A stretch of DNA of 64,000 nt from QIAW01 sp035487295. Lineage in GTDB: Bacteria > Acidobacteriota > Terriglobia > Terriglobales > Acidobacteriaceae. Below are positions 41,801 to 49,519 of the stretch, piece by piece. Under the pieces are notes generated by a model that did no database searches, was not told where the DNA came from, and worked only from the letters and a program-made list of their open reading frames with translations. Numbering within the stretch: the first letter of the stretch is position 1; every line of letters begins with the position of its first letter. Both the position numbers and the translations under genes were made by a program. The stretch lies in the NCBI GenBank assembly GCA_035487295.1, contig DATHMH010000015.1, forward strand, positions 297,793 to 361,792. The letters run 5' to 3'.

Positions 41801-43202
41801 CGCGCTTGAGCAGGTTGTTATTCGCCTGCGGGCCGCTGTAATACAGAGTCGTGGTTTCATACGGCGAATTATTGTACCCCGGAGTGAACATATGAACTGT
41901 GTCATCTTCATTAGGATTGGTCACAGTTGTGCTGGTGATACCAGTTACGATTTGGGGAGTACCAATGGAGTATTTCCAGGTCGCGGGCGGTGTTCCATCC
42001 TTCGCATCGAAGGTCCGTGAGGTCACCATGCGATCACAGGAAGGCATTGGGTCCAGGTTAGTCGCCCAACCATTCTGCTTCGGCATTGCCGGATTCGTGA
42101 GGACACTATTGCACGATGCCGTGTTAGCCCATGTATAAGAAATTGTCCCTCCCGTGGGAGTGGTAATGGTCTGCAACTCACCATAAATATCGTAATCAAA
42201 CCCCCAACGGGTTCCGTTCTGAAAATTGATGCTGGTTAGCCAAGTGGAGTTACTAGGATTGGAAAAGCCTGCCCATGGCACGTTAAACGGCGATTGCAGA
42301 ATATACAATGTATAGCAGAACTGGATTGGCGTCGTTCCGCCATTGACGCCGGGAAAGTTCACGGTTTCGCAGTAGGATGCAGTCGAGAATGCAGGCGGAT
42401 GAGGAGCTGGAATATGTCTGCCAACACTATCGATCCAGCCGGTCACATTTGACGATCCAAAGTTGAGAGGGGGTGTCCTCGAAATCTGCGGTGTGATGAC
42501 GTTTCCCATGGGGTCTTTGGTCGTCTCTCCGAATCCGTTCGTCATGGTACGGTTGTAATTACTCATGTCGGTGGGATCGTAGGAGACTCCAGAATGGCTA
42601 ATTCCAGAAGCGTCAATGAGGCCGCCGGCGATGGTGGCGAACGCGAGTCCGGTGCCGTCAATAGACTCCATGGTGCTGCTCGTGTTTGGATCGCCTGTCG
42701 TCTCCAGCACATGATGCGCCCCACTGGCATCAATGGCGTGGGTAGCCGACGCCGTAACTAGCCCTGAGACGGGATCAGTGTAATTGTATGTAGCTTCGGT
42801 GTAGGTGTTGTCGCGCACGATTTCAACGCTGCTACTGTCGTGCTCCCAATATGCGTAGTAGATAGTCTGGTTAGTGTTTATGGCTGTATCGAATCCAATA
42901 TTCCAGCGCGGGTTGTTGTAACGAAGGTATAGCGTGAATGGCGGCAAGGTTCCGCGCTGGGCATACGAGATGATGGGAATACGGAGAAGCAGATTCCCGT
43001 TCGAAAGGTTTACCGATTCCAGGTTCGAGCTGTCATAGGTCTCGGAAGGCGCAAAACCGCGATCGAAATTGACATTCTGCGACCACGCGACAGGCGCCAG
43101 CAACAAAACCGCCAAACAAAATAAGGTGCGCTTCCGACAACTCGTCGCGCCGGTCATTTCGCTTTCGCCAACACTAGAGCTTTTCGCGGATTTGCAGATC
43201 AT
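35802..43202 (-). CDS. Giant Sec-exported RHS/YD-repeat protein with internal repeat insertion and variable C-terminus
   Basis: 2466 aa; ATG 43202 has AGGAG 8 nt upstream. A signal peptide lies at residues about 22-43 (ending LLAPVAWSQ). RHS/YD repeats run about 50-895 and 1685-2220 (SYDSTGMFQSQV, YDALNRLVSA, YDNWGNLLQK). They end in the RHS core LGSANVLTDASGG, YPFGGERV, GKERDPETGLDYFGARYYG and INIDPNGL. Between them, about 900-1680 is an insertion of roughly five short TGSVxISGxEQ units, then about six longer 100-115-aa units ending in LxGGxxPVYDxG. The last 240 residues are variable and include DWAAMVHDFNYETNG, resembling phospholipase A2. RHS shells usually encapsulate and release a C-terminal effector. 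No cognate immunity gene is recognisable nearby. Confidence 0.9.
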   Translation of the reverse strand: MICKSAKSSSVGESEMTGATSCRKRTLFCLAVLLLAPVAWSQNVNFDRGFAPSETYDSSNLESVNLSNGNLLLRIPIISYAQRGTLPPFTLYLRYNNPRWNIGFDTAINTNQTIYYAYWEHDSSSVEIVRDNTYTEATYNYTDPVSGLVTASATHAIDASGAHHVLETTGDPNTSSTMESIDGTGLAFATIAGGLIDASGISHSGVSYDPTDMSNYNRTMTNGFGETTKDPMGNVITPQISRTPPLNFGSSNVTGWIDSVGRHIPAPHPPAFSTASYCETVNFPGVNGGTTPIQFCYTLYILQSPFNVPWAGFSNPSNSTWLTSINFQNGTRWGFDYDIYGELQTITTPTGGTISYTWANTASCNSVLTNPAMPKQNGWATNLDPMPSCDRMVTSRTFDAKDGTPPATWKYSIGTPQIVTGITSTTVTNPNEDDTVHMFTPGYNNSPYETTTLYYSGPQANNNLLKRVDQDFQNLNYDLSQCSAFDGTADGQQHGPAILPTTTTTTWPNGQVSQSAVTYDSGHFFNVTDNANKNYSCPLTYGRVVQQVDYDYGQGAPGQFLRQINKQYQWQNSANGGNYLTANLIDRVASVTVLAGTAQFAQTTYGYDENNGSPQGVFGNQTSVTRWLYGGTSPKSQVVYNSQGMPSQTIDAKGNVTKISYDSTGMFQSQVQLPTTSNGVQHIVYTSYDLNTGLKTSLTDQNGTGPGDPAHTTSYTYDNMGRVKSVTGPPDPNNGGQSSQTVYTYDDVPAVPYQNQLRQLPEVEVQQNIDGRLTDSFTLFDGLGRAARTATKNDEDPNNPYDQVDTCYDGVGHKNFASYPYRSTGFNATKACSNSQQPGDTFSYDAVGRLTTTTHTDGNMATIDYSKFPTTTTTDEAGNARRTRSDALGRLLEVDEPGAGPETTATGSVAISGMEGVIAAFPGSGNITISGQPRWKTVSSSANTQTGGTTSIKISGAEQQWPVGKTSGTGTVSFSGNEQLTPGQAATGSVTINGSLKSKQVQTQAATNATATISITGSEQLVAVPTTCYDNPDGIDVQCTENDWDEGYLSITINGREDDYGYGRNDTSASLAAGLAGVINGDSAAPATAAVSGSTLYLTSKATGPGADYSVTTHPASNLCGSGFYGQCVGFSPSYDFSPTAFDFGSSLSGGQNPVYGTLYDQGSCSATFSSGSTRETFSSPWSGSSTAGSSIVQDLANRINGKVSGVNASTLVSAGISSNVLNLTAKNPGSVGNNIAISSSCTYDSNDFPSNPSFSTTNSGSNLNGGQDIYDKGSFTLTLNPNTPQATNYTVSWQKGDTSNTIAGNLKTAINNNTSGPITATVSGAVVTVAAVATGGISNYPVSISGAYDSKDFKNSSFGATLSGSALAGGAPPVLAADQGTLTVTVNGNPYQATWGATDSPNTIAQALANALGKDPTVQPQLSSDGATVYITPKALGPATYTSSTTFAWDTAKTGHFPQSSFTPANAMSDWGQVTATVNNHGNGAWYAGLDTPATIAQALVSSINAPGSGAYVTASASGAVVTLTATNGGANTDYNFSSAVASSDVPDFSPPAFSASNSGAALAGGADPVYDAGNVSVSIANSSTGTNFQATSQYQQGSTIASILTDLNNQLNSGSSPVKSSIAGSSLNLTARNSGTSGDLPIATGSSTSKSNLFSAASFSASGTGLSGGTDSMPSLSTPAVTLYSYDMLDNLVGVQQQGNSTDPSQWRQRSFVYDTLSRLLTATNPESGTIGYTYDANGNLSSKTLPAPNALSTSTATQTISYCYDELNRVTGRAYGPPGCPLSSPVVSYAYDAGSNGNGYVTSVTDHAGSASYSYDVMGQMATEQRTIAGVSQSFSYAYNLDSSLKSITYPSGRVVSYGYNVAQRLLSATDNNNIGYASGAHYTPFGALSSVSSGPTTTSNTYDARMQPYELKTTVGNQALLDLTYDFHYGQNDNGNIYQVTNNKNTARTQQFGYDALNRLVSALTPNTNSQSSNWNQNYSYDNWGNLLQKNVAGGDTSLNIAVNGKNQVTNWCYDAAGNITGPNPCATYANNAFPNIYDAENQLRQATVSGVTTAYDYDANGQRVKKVTSGIGTLYWYGPGGEVLEETDLSGTLKNEYIFFGGKRVARYNPATDYFYYFSDHLGSANVLTDASGGIKEESDYYPFGGERVVTDTGIGNNYKFTGKERDPETGLDYFGARYYGNAIGRFLSPDPSGLLAQHPENPQSWNLYSYVLNNPVINIDPNGLDCVYTDSSTESSSVDHNSSADECGSTDGTWLPGYVDENWVHYNSDTQMWQVASVDGAGDDGIVSYSTFAEGAITRDDGFCVTGCQGADFSQKETKWLNNQLVGNSILGGTDELLTFMTHRDTPIHGMLNKGIIGRILEQIISGPLAFWTDHWAGPSGMGAPGGQGDWAAMVHDFNYETNGIKISSYLNPSLSPDTAKALIQSNNNLIRNAGGYQSVKMGMFFGGLVNGFQLAAHVR
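38163..40505 (-). repeat. Tandem-repeat insertion inside the RHS gene
   Basis: About 2.3 kb encoding around 780 aa, placed between two YD repeats (after RLLEVDEPGAG and before YSYDMLDNLVGV). Long units carry a common pattern: GxVxVxVN, TxxTIAxxLxxAIN, VTAxxSGxxVTLTAxxxGxxxDY, then SGxxLxGG. DNA copies are diverged, so duplication is not recent. Confidence 0.75.
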
Positions 43203-43532
43203 GTTCCAATCTCCTTTTGACGAGCCGTTTCTTGCCGTCCAATTACTAGTGTCAGTTTCGGAGAAAGCATTGGAAGTTTTTTTTCAGCCTTGGTGGGATA
43301 CGGTATTCAGAAGAGCGCCAGAAGGCAGGGAAAGTTCGTAACCGTATGATTCTACAGCGCGAGAGTCACTGGCCTGATACGGGAGCACAACATGTATTTG
43401 AAAAGAAAGGCACTCCAAAGGCCTGCTTCGCGGTACAACCCCGACTCTTATCCCTAAAAATCGACTTTTCGCGGCTTTAGTCAAAACACGTTTATTGAGC
43501 GTGAAGATTTGAAGAGGCTGCTATTGCTTGGA
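43203..43532. other. 330-nt spacer between RHS gene and the respiratory operon
   Basis: It must hold the RHS promoter (the RHS gene reads leftward from 43202) and the 3' end of the ctaB transcript. I see the RHS ribosome-binding site at 43211-43215, an 8-T run at 43278-43285, and no convincing -35/-10 pair or ORF. Confidence 0.5.
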
Positions 43533-44447
43533 TCATCTTGTGGCCCCATGGCACAGCAACGCGCTCAGCGCAAATAACAAAGGAAGATAGATTATCGATG
43601 CCGCGAGCAGCCGGCGCGCGGCCTCCCTCGACTGCGCAAAAACAAATTTCAAGCCAAAGTATAGGAAGCCCAATCCCAGCAACGTGCCTACGAGGCAAAA
43701 AGTGGTTGCGTGCCGTGCTGGAGTTTGCACGATGGCAATTGCAACTAAGGAAATCAGCGGCAGGATGGTTTGCAGAACCATAAGAGGAACTCTCGCGTTG
43801 CCTCGGGGCAACACCAGGTAGCCTGCCCGGTCGTAGTCCTCGCGGTACATCCATGCAATGGCCATGAAATGCGGAAATTGCCATAGAAAAACCAGTGCAT
43901 AAAGCAGCCAGGCCCCGGCGCTCAATGTTCCTGACGCGGCCGCCCAGCCAATCAGAGGGGGAACTGCCCCCGGGAAAGCGCCGACTAAAGTGCACAGCGG
44001 CGTCTTGCGTTTGAGAGGAGTGTAGAGCAGCAGATAAGACAATAACGTGAGGACTGTGAGCAGGCTGGCCAGCAAATTCACGGCTGCTGCCAGGTAGATG
44101 GCGCCAGAGACCGAAAGTGCAATTCCCAACCAGAGCACGCTCGAAGGGTCGATTCTGCCCGCCGCAAGCGGACGGCGTTTCGTGCGCCGCATTTGCGCAT
44201 CGAACTCCCGCTCGACATATTGGTTCAATGTCGCAGTTCCGCTGGCCACAAGCAGGGTGCCCAGCAGTGTGTGACAGAGCAATAGGATCGGAAAGCCAAC
44301 GGCCCGCATCGGGAGACCCAGGTAGAACCCTGCAGCCGTTGTAATAAGAATCAGAAGGTTGACATCAGGTTTGGTGAGAGCCCAGTAATCGGCCAAGGCG
44401 CCAGGTCGCGAGGGCCGTCCACGCATCGCGAGTGCTTCAGTCGCCAC
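43533..44447 (-). CDS. ctaB: Protoheme IX farnesyltransferase (haem O synthase)
   Basis: 304 aa polytopic UbiA-family prenyltransferase with about nine membrane segments. The first Asp-rich motif is NQYVEREFDAQMRRTKRRPLAAGR, and FLWQFPHFMAIAWMYREDYDRAGY is the second conserved block. It adds a farnesyl group to haem B to give haem O, needed by the A1-type oxidase encoded upstream in the same operon. It is the last gene of the operon, immediately after ctaG (2-nt gap). A haem A synthase (CtaA) is not visible in the window. Confidence 0.93.
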   Translation of the reverse strand: MATEALAMRGRPSRPGALADYWALTKPDVNLLILITTAAGFYLGLPMRAVGFPILLLCHTLLGTLLVASGTATLNQYVEREFDAQMRRTKRRPLAAGRIDPSSVLWLGIALSVSGAIYLAAAVNLLASLLTVLTLLSYLLLYTPLKRKTPLCTLVGAFPGAVPPLIGWAAASGTLSAGAWLLYALVFLWQFPHFMAIAWMYREDYDRAGYLVLPRGNARVPLMVLQTILPLISLVAIAIVQTPARHATTFCLVGTLLGLGFLYFGLKFVFAQSREAARRLLAASIIYLPLLFALSALLCHGATR

Positions 44448-44449
44448 GT

Positions 44450-45304
44450 TTACCTCACCTCGATGCCAGCCGCGTCAAGGAACTGATTGCCGACTGCTTG
44501 CGAATCAATGGGCGCTGCCGGAGAAAGAATCCGCACCGTCAGTACCAGCGCCGGCACCATATATATAAAAGTTGTGCATACCCACATGAGCACTCCGGCC
44601 CATTCCTGGTCCTGGAGGGCGGAAATCCCAAAAGGGCACAATGCGGAAAGATAAGAAGGATAGGCCACCCGCCCGCAGAACGTGAGAAAAGCCGAAAGCG
44701 CGTCGCAGGGCAGAGTGGCAAGAAACAAGTACAACGGTACTGACCATTCCGGTACATGAGAGCGGCTCGGCCACGGCTGGATCACTGGCCACCAAAACAA
44801 AAATCCGGCCAGCAGAAAAGACGCATGCTGGATCACATGCCACGCAGCCGAGTGCTGCCCGAGCGCAAACAGCGAAGGAAGATGCCATCCGATTACAGTC
44901 ATGGTTGCAGCAATCCAGCAAAAGACCGGGTGGAAAGTGATTTTCCCAACCTGCCGTACCGCAGCCCAGCGCAGAACAGACCCCACGATGCGCCGAAGAA
45001 AACGCTTCGGCATGCTATGCAGAAGAGGCCGGGCCGGCCTTCCCAGCAGTATGAGCGGCGGGGCAACCGCCATCAACAGCAAGTGCTGCACCATGTGGAT
45101 GGACAACAGTTCGTGATCGAGCGCTGCCAGGGGCGAGGCCACGGCAATCCAGATGGAAATGGTTCCGCCCATGAAAGCTGCCAGGTGTCCCAAGGTGATG
45201 ATCCGCGAAGATGCATTGCGAAGATGCAGCCAGCCCTGTGCATAGAACAAGACTCCCAGCGCCAGAAACATGGTTAGCGGAAATGAGAATGACCTATGGT
45301 GCAA
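44450..45304 (-). CDS. ctaG: Cytochrome c oxidase assembly protein, CtaG (caa3) family
   Basis: 284 aa with about seven hydrophobic helices. Conserved stretches: SPLAALDHELLSIHMVQHLLLMAVAPPLILLGRP, WHLPSLFALGQHSAAWHVIQHASFLLAGFLFWWPV, and DALSAFLTFCGRVAYPSY. The His-rich motifs match the integral-membrane CtaG of Bacillus-type caa3 oxidases, not the periplasmic Cox11. It assists copper-centre assembly. Located 15 nt after the cytochrome b gene. Confidence 0.9.
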   Translation of the reverse strand: MHHRSFSFPLTMFLALGVLFYAQGWLHLRNASSRIITLGHLAAFMGGTISIWIAVASPLAALDHELLSIHMVQHLLLMAVAPPLILLGRPARPLLHSMPKRFLRRIVGSVLRWAAVRQVGKITFHPVFCWIAATMTVIGWHLPSLFALGQHSAAWHVIQHASFLLAGFLFWWPVIQPWPSRSHVPEWSVPLYLFLATLPCDALSAFLTFCGRVAYPSYLSALCPFGISALQDQEWAGVLMWVCTTFIYMVPALVLTVRILSPAAPIDSQAVGNQFLDAAGIEVR

Positions 45305-45319
45305 AGCGCTCTCTCCTGT

Positions 45320-46792
45320 TCAGTGTTGATCTGTCTCAGCGATGGCGCGAGAAGAATCCTGTGCAGGAGCTTGCCCTGATGGATGCAACGTCGCAAGAAA
45401 TTTGACCAGCGCGGTCGTTTCTGCAGGACTCAGGTTCTTGCCATAGGCCGGCATATTTCCGCCACCCTGGATGACCTGACGCACCAATTGATCCGGCGTC
45501 AGAAGCACGGCAACCCGATCGAGTGCCGGTCCCCGCTTGCCGCCCTCTCCGCCCAGGGAATGGCAGTTGTGGCACTGCTTGGATTGAAAAATGAGAGCGC
45601 CCTGGAGCTCCAGAGGAGTGCGATTTTTCAAGTAGGCTGCGGGAATCGGCTGGCCGCTCCATGCGTCCATTACGGGACTCCACGGCGTGTGCTCTCCCAG
45701 GTGCGTCAAAGTGCCAAGAGATACCGCTGCCACCAGGATCACAAGAACGGCAATGGGCCTGCGTTTCCAGCTTTTCTCGCCTTCACCTGCAAAGAACGGC
45801 AGCAGCAATAGGACGACAATACCAATGAGCGGCGCGATTAGCAGGATTGGCGTCTCAGCCGCCGGCGGCAAGAAGGAAAGCAATGCATAAATCCACAGGA
45901 AGAAAGAATCGGGCCGCGGAGCGGTCTGGATAATAGTCGGATCGGGCTGTCCACCCGGCCCAAATGGACCAAGAAGAACCGCACATGTCGCGATAGATAA
46001 AAGGATGAAAGCGGAAAAGACGATGTCTTTCCAGATGGCATAGGGCACGAACGGCACTCCATCTTTTGCCGTGAGTTCGTGATATTCGCGCACATAAGTC
46101 GCGCGCCGGACAATTCGCCCGGGCATGGGCCATTCGTTGACTCCCAGCTTAAGGACCATCAGAACGTGCAAACCCACGAAGCCGATCAGCAATCCCGGGA
46201 TTACGAAGACGTGCAATGCGAAAAAGCGAGAAAGCGTTGCACCCGCGATGATGGGGCCTCCCAGGATAAGGTTGACCAGGGCTGGTCCCAAAACGGGAAC
46301 GCGGCTGGCAATCGACGCCCCGATTCCCAGGCCCCAGTAAGCGTCCTGATCAAAGCGCAGCACCTGGCCAGTGAAGGCCATTCCAAACGTAAACAGGAGC
46401 AGAAAAACACCCAGAATCCAGGTAAGCTCTCGTGGAAACTTGTAAGCGCCAAAGAGGAAGACCTGCACCATGTGAATGATCACGATGGCCATCATGAAAT
46501 TCGACCCCCAGCCGTGCAGGGCACGAATGAACCATCCCAGCGCGATCTGGTGATTCAGAGTCTGCAGGCTGTTCCATGCCTCTCCTGCCGAGGGCACGTA
46601 GACCAGGGCCAAAAGAATGCCGGTCACGAATTGAAAAATGAATATCGTCAGGGCGGCGCTGCCGAAGACGTACCACCAGCTCGCGGTCTGGCGAGGCACC
46701 GGGTGCTCCATCACCTCCCGGATTGGCCGCCCGAGCTGAAGGCGCTGATCAAGCCATTCACCCACTCGTCCTATTAACCGCATGAGGAACAT
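45320..46792 (-). CDS. Cytochrome b (b6-type) fused to a C-terminal cytochrome c domain
   Basis: 490 aa. The N-terminal part is a four-plus-three-helix cytochrome b: haem His pairs in ALHGWGSNFMMAIVIIH (13 residues between) and LHVFVIPGLLIGFVGLHV (14 between), which is the b6 spacing. The Qo-site PEWY motif is replaced by PDSF (RPDSFFLWIYALL). After an extra helix region the last about 95 residues form a monohaem cytochrome c domain (KQCHNCHSLGGEGG, Met ligand probably in NMPAYG). The fusion takes the place of cytochrome c1/f. With the Rieske protein it forms a quinol:cytochrome c reductase. The first codons overlap the 3' end of the Rieske gene. Confidence 0.92.
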   Translation of the reverse strand: MFLMRLIGRVGEWLDQRLQLGRPIREVMEHPVPRQTASWWYVFGSAALTIFIFQFVTGILLALVYVPSAGEAWNSLQTLNHQIALGWFIRALHGWGSNFMMAIVIIHMVQVFLFGAYKFPRELTWILGVFLLLFTFGMAFTGQVLRFDQDAYWGLGIGASIASRVPVLGPALVNLILGGPIIAGATLSRFFALHVFVIPGLLIGFVGLHVLMVLKLGVNEWPMPGRIVRRATYVREYHELTAKDGVPFVPYAIWKDIVFSAFILLSIATCAVLLGPFGPGGQPDPTIIQTAPRPDSFFLWIYALLSFLPPAAETPILLIAPLIGIVVLLLLPFFAGEGEKSWKRRPIAVLVILVAAVSLGTLTHLGEHTPWSPVMDAWSGQPIPAAYLKNRTPLELQGALIFQSKQCHNCHSLGGEGGKRGPALDRVAVLLTPDQLVRQVIQGGGNMPAYGKNLSPAETTALVKFLATLHPSGQAPAQDSSRAIAETDQH

Positions 46793-47319
46793 CCTTTTGA
46801 ATTGCCGGCGGAGCGCCCAGGTGTGGGCATCTCGCCGGCGTGAATCAGCAGCTTGCCTCCCTCAATTCTGTAGGGATATTCGAACAAACCCCGCTCGGGA
46901 GGACCGGAAGCGCGTGAGCCATCCTGGTAGTAAGCGCCGCCATGACAGGGGCACATGAACAGATTCGATTGAGGGAACCAACGGACCGGGCATCCCAGGT
47001 GCGCGCAATTGATGGCAAACACCTGGAGCTTGTTCCCATCAACATTGCGCACCCAGCAGGCAATGTCCGCGGTCTCCCCGTCCCAGGCGTTCACCATCGG
47101 GTTGCGATAGGTGGCCAGACGTGTCTCGCCGGCAGGAAACTTCTCCAGCGGACCAAGGAGGAACCAGGAATCATATTCCCGGTCACCTTCGCGCGTCATG
47201 GGAGAGGCGAGATAGCGCAGAATAGGAACGGCGAGAACCAAGCCAACAACGCCGTTGAGTGCCAAGCCGATCTTCGCGAAAAAGCCGCGTCTGGTAACTT
47301 CATTCGATGAGGAACTCAT
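46774..47319 (-). CDS. Rieske iron-sulfur protein
   Basis: 181 aa from ATG 47319, chosen because AGGAGG lies 7 nt upstream. Tat-like TRRGFFAKIGLALNGVVGLVLAVPIL anchor at the N-terminus, then the 2Fe-2S cluster motifs CAHLGCPV and CPCHGGAYYQDG. The protein ends with a short Cys-containing tail (GCSSCG). It transfers electrons from quinol to the cytochrome c domain. Its ATG overlaps the stop of the dihaem cytochrome gene. Confidence 0.93.
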   Translation of the reverse strand: MSSSSNEVTRRGFFAKIGLALNGVVGLVLAVPILRYLASPMTREGDREYDSWFLLGPLEKFPAGETRLATYRNPMVNAWDGETADIACWVRNVDGNKLQVFAINCAHLGCPVRWFPQSNLFMCPCHGGAYYQDGSRASGPPERGLFEYPYRIEGGKLLIHAGEMPTPGRSAGNSKGCSSCG

Positions 47320-48050
47320 TGGATACCTCCTGTGGGAGATTGTGCTGTTGAAGAGAGCGCACGCTTTGGACGTTGCGCAGAGAGCCATGCCACCACATCG
47401 GAAACATCTTGTTGCGACATGGGCTTGCCGGGCACATTCCCACGCCAGTCGGGCGCGCCCAGTTCCGGCCGCCCCACAATCACGATGGTCCGGAGGTATT
47501 GATCGCTGACCAGGTTGAGGAACGACTCATCCACAATCGAGCCGGCCTGGCTTCCATCTCGGCCACCTGGTCCGTGGCAGGAGGAGCAATAGGTGTCGTA
47601 TACATTCCGCCCGCGCTGAGGATCACCCGGGGCGAGTGCACTATAACCTGGCAGCGCTGGATCCAGAGAACCATGTTTGCTCCAGCGTGTACGAATTCCG
47701 GCGACAATGGCGCCAATTTGTTCGTCCGTGAGCATGCCGCCTGAGCTTTGCGCAAAAGCGGGCATGGCAGTTCTGGGAACTCCTTGAGCAGTCGTGCGGC
47801 GTATGGCGTCATCATCGGCAATGGCAAGGTAGATGGCGCTGTTCAGTGCGATTGCCGCTCCGCCTCTACCGTGTTCGCCGTGACAGCCGGCGCAGTTCTG
47901 CCGATACAAACTTTCGAAGTTCAATACTTCGCTCGGCCGAGTCACCTCAGAATCCGCCGCAGGACGCCCGGGCGCGCTGTTGCAAGCGCAAATCGCCATG
48001 AAGGATAGAGCCAATCCAAAGAGAACAATCGCGGGAGATCTCATGGCCAT
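47316..48050 (-). CDS. Dihaem cytochrome c lipoprotein
   Basis: 244 aa. A lipoprotein-type signal (FGLALSFMAICAC) is followed by two cytochrome c domains with CAGCHGEHGRGG (about residue 55) and CSSCHGPGGRDG (about 155). Met ligands are likely in TAMPAFAQ and GKPMSQQD. It probably shuttles electrons between the b-Rieske complex and the caa3 oxidase from the outer face of the membrane. TAATG overlap with the upstream gene. Confidence 0.9.
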   Translation of the reverse strand: MAMRSPAIVLFGLALSFMAICACNSAPGRPAADSEVTRPSEVLNFESLYRQNCAGCHGEHGRGGAAIALNSAIYLAIADDDAIRRTTAQGVPRTAMPAFAQSSGGMLTDEQIGAIVAGIRTRWSKHGSLDPALPGYSALAPGDPQRGRNVYDTYCSSCHGPGGRDGSQAGSIVDESFLNLVSDQYLRTIVIVGRPELGAPDWRGNVPGKPMSQQDVSDVVAWLSAQRPKRALSSTAQSPTGGIQ

Positions 48051-48898
48051 TAATCCTTGTCCCTTTCTCTCATGACGCCGGGCGCTTCAATCCCGGCGCG
48101 CACAGCAAACGGCAATCCCTGATAGGTGCGAACTCGTTGCTGGCGCGAAACCACCAGACCAGCCACGACTCCAAATCCGACCTGCGACAAGACAAACCAC
48201 AACCAATCGATACGCTGGTTCATTACGGGATTAATGATGTCCAACGTGGTGTAGAGCAAGCCTGACCACATCATGGGCGCGATCAGCCCACCCAGGACAA
48301 TGGGACGGCGAGGAAACATCGGAAGCATGACGCCATAAAGCAGTCCTACCAGCAACGATGTGATCAGGTGGATAGGAATAGCAATGAGCAAGGCGCTCAA
48401 GCGGAATTGAGCGATTTGGACGGTGGTTGCATGCACCGCGCCGGGGAAAAAGCCGGCAACTAATAAATTGATCGGATACCAGATACCATTTTGGCTGATG
48501 ACGCCGTAGAGCATGGCCAACCCAGCCATGACCACACTTCCGGCCAGCCCTCCTCTGACTCCCGCCGATACCGGATAGATCTCAAGCGGCAGCCATGCCC
48601 GTTGCGGTTGGTCCGCGACTTCCAGCCGGGCAACATCACGCCGCGTAGTCGCAACAGCCGATTGCTCTGGCATGACTGGAACAGATTCGCGTGCTTCGTG
48701 GGGCAGAACACTACGAAACCAGCCGACTGCGCCAGCGACAGCCAGCACTGCTCCCAGAACACTAACCGACTCGTTCGTAACTAAACCCGCGAATACCAGT
48801 GTCATCCCAAACGCGAGCACGAAGGGCCAAGCTGTGGGGGCAGGCAATTCCAGAGTGCTGCCATTGCTGGTTCTCGTTGCTGCTGTGCCGGAATCCAT
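48050..48898 (-). CDS. Uncharacterised membrane protein of the respiratory operon
   Basis: 282 aa. An N-terminal two-helix part (FVLAFGMTLVFAGLVTNESVSVLGAVLAVAGAVGWF) resembles small cytochrome oxidase subunit IV segments. After a polar linker there are about five more helices (GGLAGSVVMAGLAMLYGVISQ through VGFGVVAGLVV). I recognise no named family for the second part. It is encoded between oxidase subunit III and the dihaem cytochrome with one-base overlap downstream, so it is likely an accessory subunit or assembly factor. Confidence 0.75.
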   Translation of the reverse strand: MDSGTAATRTSNGSTLELPAPTAWPFVLAFGMTLVFAGLVTNESVSVLGAVLAVAGAVGWFRSVLPHEARESVPVMPEQSAVATTRRDVARLEVADQPQRAWLPLEIYPVSAGVRGGLAGSVVMAGLAMLYGVISQNGIWYPINLLVAGFFPGAVHATTVQIAQFRLSALLIAIPIHLITSLLVGLLYGVMLPMFPRRPIVLGGLIAPMMWSGLLYTTLDIINPVMNQRIDWLWFVLSQVGFGVVAGLVVSRQQRVRTYQGLPFAVRAGIEAPGVMRERDKD

Positions 48899-48911
48899 TG
48901 CTCTTTACCTT

Positions 48912-49508
48912 TCAGCGGCCGATGATGTACACGACCAGAAAAACCACGACCCACACCGTATCTACAAAGTGCCAATACAGGGCCAGAGTGTCCACTCGTA
49001 CAGCATGCTCTGTCTGTACTTTTCCAAACAGTGCAAACAGGAACACTATGGAGAGCGCGAGTAGCCCCATGACTACGTGGAAAGCGTGCAACCCTACAAG
49101 CGAGTAGTAGGTTGTTCCAAAAAGATTGGTTCGGATCGTCAGCCCTTCGTCATAGATCAAACGGCGCCACTCAAGCGCGGTTCCCGCCATAAATGCGGAT
49201 CCGAGAAGAAGCGTCAGAAACCACCACCACGCAAATGCGCCGGTCCTTGTCTTCCGCAAAGCACGGACGGCGAAATGAATTGTGAGGCTGCTCGAAAGCA
49301 GGCAAATGGTGAACAGGACCGGTACATGAAGCACTTGCTGTGGGGTCGGCCCGCTAAGACTCTTATCCAGATAAAAGAGGTAGGCCACGACAAAAATCGT
49401 GAAAATCGCTGCCTCGGCGGCGATGAGGCAATACATTCCCAGCCGCCCTGGCGTGGAAGGCCCCCATCCGATTTCGGGTTGAAGGGTTGTCACAGTGGCT
49501 ACACTCAC
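48912..49508 (-). CDS. ctaE: Cytochrome c oxidase subunit III
   Basis: 198 aa from GTG 49508, preceded by GAGGAGG; the frame reaches TTG 49535 inside the subunit I gene but that start lacks a site. Five membrane helices; GMYCLIAAEAAIFTIFVVAYLFY near the start and TTYYSLVGLHAFHVVMGLLALS and ALYWHFVDTVWVVVFLVVYI near the end are standard subunit III motifs. It stabilises subunit I in the membrane. Lies 11 nt after ctaD. Confidence 0.93.
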   Translation of the reverse strand: MSVATVTTLQPEIGWGPSTPGRLGMYCLIAAEAAIFTIFVVAYLFYLDKSLSGPTPQQVLHVPVLFTICLLSSSLTIHFAVRALRKTRTGAFAWWWFLTLLLGSAFMAGTALEWRRLIYDEGLTIRTNLFGTTYYSLVGLHAFHVVMGLLALSIVFLFALFGKVQTEHAVRVDTLALYWHFVDTVWVVVFLVVYIIGR

Positions 49509-49519
49509 CGAATCCTCCT

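Noticed and set aside
46079..46777. 232-aa plus-strand frame opposite cytochrome b
   Set aside because: Antisense to the haem-binding helices of cytochrome b; no domain seen.
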